DNA of 64,000 nt from positions 92,997,867 through 93,061,866 of the forward strand of contig NC_084760.1 in NCBI RefSeq assembly GCF_028858725.1, in the 5' to 3' direction. The notes under the pieces are model-generated. The model searched no databases and was not told the origin of the DNA. It saw only the letters and a program-made list of their open reading frames with translations. Made by a program: the position numbers and the translations under genes. Positions 60,150 to 64,000 of this stretch are shown in pieces. Within the stretch, counting starts at the first letter, position 1, and each line of letters begins with the position of its first letter. The DNA comes from Colius striatus (taxonomy: Eukaryota > Chordata > Aves > Coliiformes > Coliidae).

Positions 60150-60900
60150 CCCTGCGTTACAACAGGGCGTGAGCGTTTGCTGGGCCGAAGCTGGTTACGC
60201 TCTGTGCTCACCTGCGCCTCAGAGCCCCGTCGCTACCCACCGCCCAGGCAGCGGGTGTCTTCGCGGCCGCTCGCTTGCTCGTCGCCGGCTGTGGTGGTCG
60301 CTGAGGCGGGCGGCCCGCAACGCCCAGCTTGTGGCGAGCCGAGGTGGGCCTCAGCTGTGGCCGGGTGCCGGCCCGGCGCTCACCGTCCCCGCCGCAGGAA
60401 CTACATTTCCCAGCGGGCTCTGGGCGAAGGGGCTCGGCCGATACCGTGTCCCTCTCCCGGTAGGCGGCCCGGCGCTCAGCGCAGCGCTGCCAGGAGAGGG
60501 GTGTGCGGTCCCCGCTCCGGCCGCGGCAGGTAACGGCGGGTGGTTGTCGGGCGGGGTGCGAGGGGACGCCGCGGGCTTCCTCCCCAGCCGCCGGGGAAAG
60601 GCGCGAAACCCCTCCGCGGCCGGGCCGCGCCATGCCTCAGTCGGCCAGCGCTCCGAGCCGCTCCGCAGCTGCCCGGCAAGGCAACTGTTTAACGCGCGGG
60701 TCAGCTTTCGCCTCGCTCGTGTAGCGGCGGGCAGGGCCATCCTGCGCTGAGGGCGGGGACCGTGAGTGTTTATGAAGTTCCAGACCTGGGGGGTGAGATG
60801 GTGCTTCTGTCCTCAGAGCCGCAGCGGTAACACCGCCGAGGGGAGAGGGAGCGAGCGAGCGAGGGCAGGGCGCTGGCCTCCGCTTTCCATGCAGCAAATT
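60150..60900. promoter_or_regulatory. CpG island, probable promoter of the next gene (EPHX1 expected)
   Basis: A CpG-dense block with a ZNF143/THAP11-type element at 60400-60414. Donor-like sites occur on both strands. On the plus strand they are CCCG|GTAGGC (GT at 60460-60461) and CGGCAG|GTAACG (GT at 60530-60531). On the minus strand they are GCGCAG|GTGAGC (GT at 60211-60210) and ACG|GTGAGC near 60,380. In human, EPHX1 follows SRP9 in the same direction and starts with a non-coding exon, which fits a plus-strand donor here. No EPHX1 coding sequence lies in the window, so the gene name is inference. The open frames in the block are GC-driven and not called. Confidence 0.6.
60400..60414 (+). 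promoter_or_regulatory. ZNF143/THAP11 (SBS-type) element
   Basis: ACTACATTTCCCAGC fits the ACTACAnnTCCCAGm core bound by ZNF143 together with THAP11. Such elements sit close to transcription starts of CpG-island promoters and are often found at bidirectional ones. Confidence 0.7.
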
Positions 60901-63900
60901 AAATGAGTTTTTACAAGTTACTCTGCGTGCTGTGCCTCCTGCCGAAGCCAGCAGACGTCGAACTGAGAGAGAGGGGAAGCGGGGACTGCTGAAAGTGGGC
61001 TCGGCTCCTACGTGCCCTAAATACCATTGTTTTAAGGAGCGTGTGCTCCTCTACCAAGCTGGTAGTATCGAAATACCATTTAACGATGGGCATTATTAAA
61101 GTATTAATAATAGGGTGGTGATTTTGGGGTTGATTTCAGGAACAGGAAGGCACTAATCATCTTTCTCTGGGGGGAGAGTAGATGGGACATTCCCCGACAG
61201 ATTGTTGGAGCCAAGGTTGTTTGTCCAGTTTAAGGTTCTTGATAAGCTGGTCTTAACTGCCGACAATACTTATGGAAACAAGAATTTTATGTAGTGTTCT
61301 TTGGGAATCTGGCCAGGCTTCCTGGTTTAGTTAGACTAAGTGGCTTTAACTATTGGCGCATAAATGGTTTAGTCTGGTTTTAGTTTGGATTTTCCTTTCC
61401 TCATCTCTAAAGGGGAAGATGAAATTGAACTGTTTTGTTTGTTTACGGGTCATTTGCCAAATCTGAAAATTGTTTGAATGAGGTCCATATACATAGTTCC
61501 TTTTGCTGAGCAAGCATTTTAAGGATAAGAGCAAAACCTTTCAAGTTTAATGACCGTATTTTGTTGCATAACTGAGCAATCTGCAAAGACTAAGCAAATG
61601 ACCACTCTCTCCTCAAGTTTCACTGAGTTTGTCAGAATTTAGTTAGGATTTTGACTTTGTTTAAACATATCATCATCAAGTGCATTGCCTAATTTTCCAG
61701 TTCTATTGAATTAGGCTGCTTTCTCTTTACTTATTTTCATAGCATAGCTTTATTCAAAGTAAGAAAAAGTGCCTAGCTGCTATAGGTGAAACCATGAGGT
61801 AGAATCGGTCTTAGAAGCCACAGTCTCAAATTCACTTACATAGCCACAAATGCAGGATTAATATTTTGATTGGCACTATTCTTTTGAGATTCTGCGCTTC
61901 TCTGAAACGGATATTACTCCTGTCTGAAGTAAGCTAAAACTGAGACTTGAGTGCACAAATTACTAATGCTTCCTGAAAATCGATGGAAGATAGGCACCAA
62001 AAGCAATTAGGCAGCTTTGAAAAATCAATCCACAGTTGAAGTTGTCCAAGGACAAGGATTAGGTCTTCGTCAGAGCTGAAGTCGTTGTGGGCAAAGTTCT
62101 GGCCTAGTGTCAAGTTTATGACTCTTTGTTCTACATCTTTTCCATCCTGAATTCGTATATAAAACCTTGTGTATGATTTACTTAAACTCTGCTTGTTATT
62201 TCTTCTGAATTTCTTTTTTTTTAAGTAAATAATTTAAAATAGAGCACAGCTGGTAATAACCAGCACAGCCAGAATCCACATGCAATTTGTCTGTGTGAAT
62301 GACTCAAAATAGGTTTTGGATTACTAGGTGTTTCAAGAGGCCTTTCCCCACCCACCTCCCTGATGCTGATCTACTACTTGTATTTCGTCATTCTGTAGAG
62401 TTAATATCATGTTTTCAGCCTGTCTGTTTAGTTGGGGTTTCAGAAAAGCTTTCACACTTACCTAGTATTTTTAAACATAGAACCAGAGTATTTCAATATG
62501 GTAAGTACTGTGAAAAAAGTTCAACATTCTTAGTAGAATATGCATGGACAATTTGTTCTAAGTAATTACAACAGGTAAATAAAAAAGTTTGGAGTAATAA
62601 CTCCAGCAAGGTAATACTCAAAGAAATTCCTTGTTTCTTCAGTAACAGTTCATCAAGTAATTTGCCAGTGAAGAAGTAGCAAAGCAGGGATGGGGGGGTG
62701 GTAGGTGAGCTATAACATATAGCTCTAGGCAAAACTAATTGGTTATCTTTCATATTCCTATGCGTATTTATTGTATTATATTTGGAGTATTGAAATTTTG
62801 TGGCCAGATGAGCAGAGGTAAAGCCTTACTTTTAAAAAAGCGTGCACTGCTTCATTGAGCCTTCAAGAGTATTTTCTTGGTGCAGTGCACAATCCCAGAA
62901 CCAGGGCAGTCATCTTTAATGTGCAAGTTCCAATTGTGGCAAATAGATCTCTAATTACTGTTGAAGTCCCTGAAGAAAAGTCACTTGGAAAGTGGAGCGT
63001 CTGGCTTCTCTCTGAAGAGCTTTGGTCTGCTTGTAATTAATGTTGAAAATACATTTTTTTTTCCCCTTCTGAATACTCCTTCTGAAAAAGTCCTGGATTC
63101 CTCCTCTGAAGACATTATTTTTAATGAAAAGCATCGTTGTAAATGGATATTTACATAAAGAACAAAGCATGAAAAGCTACTTCTAAAGTGGCATTTGCTT
63201 TACTATCTTGGTCATGCTGGACATTGCAGAGTGATTAACATAATGATTTGAGTATACCCCGGGTTTTATGTTTGGGCTTTCTTTTTTAAAGTGGCATTAT
63301 CAGCTTTGATATATATTTAAGTATATTGCTATTGGTTAAAAGCTTTCTGATTGACACATCTGGGAATATTTTTGTGGACATCACGGTGGCCATGCTTTGT
63401 TACTTGCTTACTTCCAACAGCTTATGATGCCGTCTTCTAGTGCATTTGCCAGAATGAGGAAACAGTCTGTGGTCATGTTTATGGAGGGATCCTGCTAGAG
63501 TAAAGAACAGGAGCCATTGTCTAGGTTTCTCCTCTGAAAAGTGAGCTGTTCTCCAACATTCCTCAGACTTTTTTTTTTAAACATATCTGTTGGAGATGAA
63601 TAGGGTGTAATACATAAGACAAGTAAAAGCAACTTTAAGAAGAAAACTTTGTAATTCTTTCCTTACCTCAAGCAATTCTTCTCATATTTATTGCACCCAG
63701 CAGTTCTCTTTTTTTAATTTTTATATTTTCTTCTGTGAGCTCTGCTGTTAAAAGCATGTAACTAGTACTCTACCAGTTTCTTCTGTGTGCCCTGGCTACC
63801 TACTGTATCTGTATCCTGGATCTACTTTGCTGTCCTATAGAAAACAATTCTTTCTCTTGGGTTAAATGGCTATGTATTACAAATCAAAAATACAGCTACC

Positions 63901-64000
63901 TTGAATGACCTAGTTATCTTGTTTGCTTCATCATGAATGTCAATTGCTCTAATCTGGTGGGTACAGGTAGTACACTTTAATAGTTGAAGTCCTTAAATCC
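60901..64000. other. Right-end sequence, possibly intron 1 of the next gene
   Basis: AT-rich sequence after the third CpG island. If the plus-strand donor at 60530 is used, this is intronic. No exon of EPHX1 or TMEM63A was recognised on either strand. Short open frames at 62299-62565 and 62855-63158 show no family resemblance. Confidence 0.4.

Noticed and set aside
60208-60740. Open frames on both strands in the third CpG island
   Set aside because: GC-driven frames without domains; donors inside the block suggest non-coding first exons instead.
62855-63158. Short plus-strand open frames in the possible intron right of the third CpG island
   Set aside because: They do not match EPHX1 or TMEM63A as far as I can recognise and lack convincing splice sites.
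1-64000. CRISPR arrays, bacterial-type operons, rRNA or tRNA genes
   Set aside because: The window is vertebrate nuclear DNA; no regularly spaced direct repeats with unique spacers and no structural RNA gene were found.

Overview
This is vertebrate nuclear DNA, almost certainly from a bird. It has sparse split genes, CpG-island promoters, several CR1 LINE fragments ending in the avian CTAGATGATCTCT / TTCTATGATT-type tail, and class II (ERVK-like) LTRs of avian type. No bacterial operon, CRISPR array or structural RNA gene is supported. I cannot name the species. Conserved gene order suggests the segment corresponding to human 1q42 (ENAH - SRP9 - EPHX1), on chicken chromosome 3 as I recall it.

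Layout. Positions 1 to about 6,280 read as the start of a large first intron of ENAH (actin regulator Mena), transcribed on the minus strand and leaving the window to the left. A strong CpG island at about 6.28-7.83 kb carries a minus-strand ATGAG followed directly by GTGAG. This is the split start codon arrangement expected of ENAH exon 1. From about 8 to 45 kb is a gene-poor spacer with repeats: three 90-bp tandem copies (13.1 kb), a young internally deleted endogenous retrovirus with a Lys-tRNA primer site and two nearly identical LTRs (16.56-18.16 kb), CR1 copies (18.8, 31.9, 37.5 and 40.9 kb), a tandem repeat of about 370 bp with GGCAA pentamers (20.7-21.6 kb), and a decayed acidic open-frame relic on the minus strand near 36 kb.

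The one complete gene is SRP9 on the plus strand. It has coding exons at 45802-45873, 48435-48503 and 50784-50903, giving 86 residues, and a CpG-island promoter with CCAAT, E2F-like and YY1-like motifs. Its 3' UTR is about 1 kb and ends after two AATAAA signals near 51.87-51.89 kb. SRP9 pairs with SRP14 in the Alu domain of the signal recognition particle. Each intron carries a CR1 fragment antisense to the gene, and intron 2 also holds a 132-bp open segment with splice-like ends that keeps the frame.

Right of SRP9 are a solo LTR with a target duplication (57.1-57.5 kb), an older CR1 (58.2-58.9 kb) and a third CpG island (60.15-60.9 kb). That island has a ZNF143/THAP11-type element and splice-donor-like sites on both strands. 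From gene order it is probably the promoter of the next gene, EPHX1, but no coding exon of that gene lies in the window. ENAH and SRP9 diverge from separate islands about 38 kb apart and show no sign of shared function.
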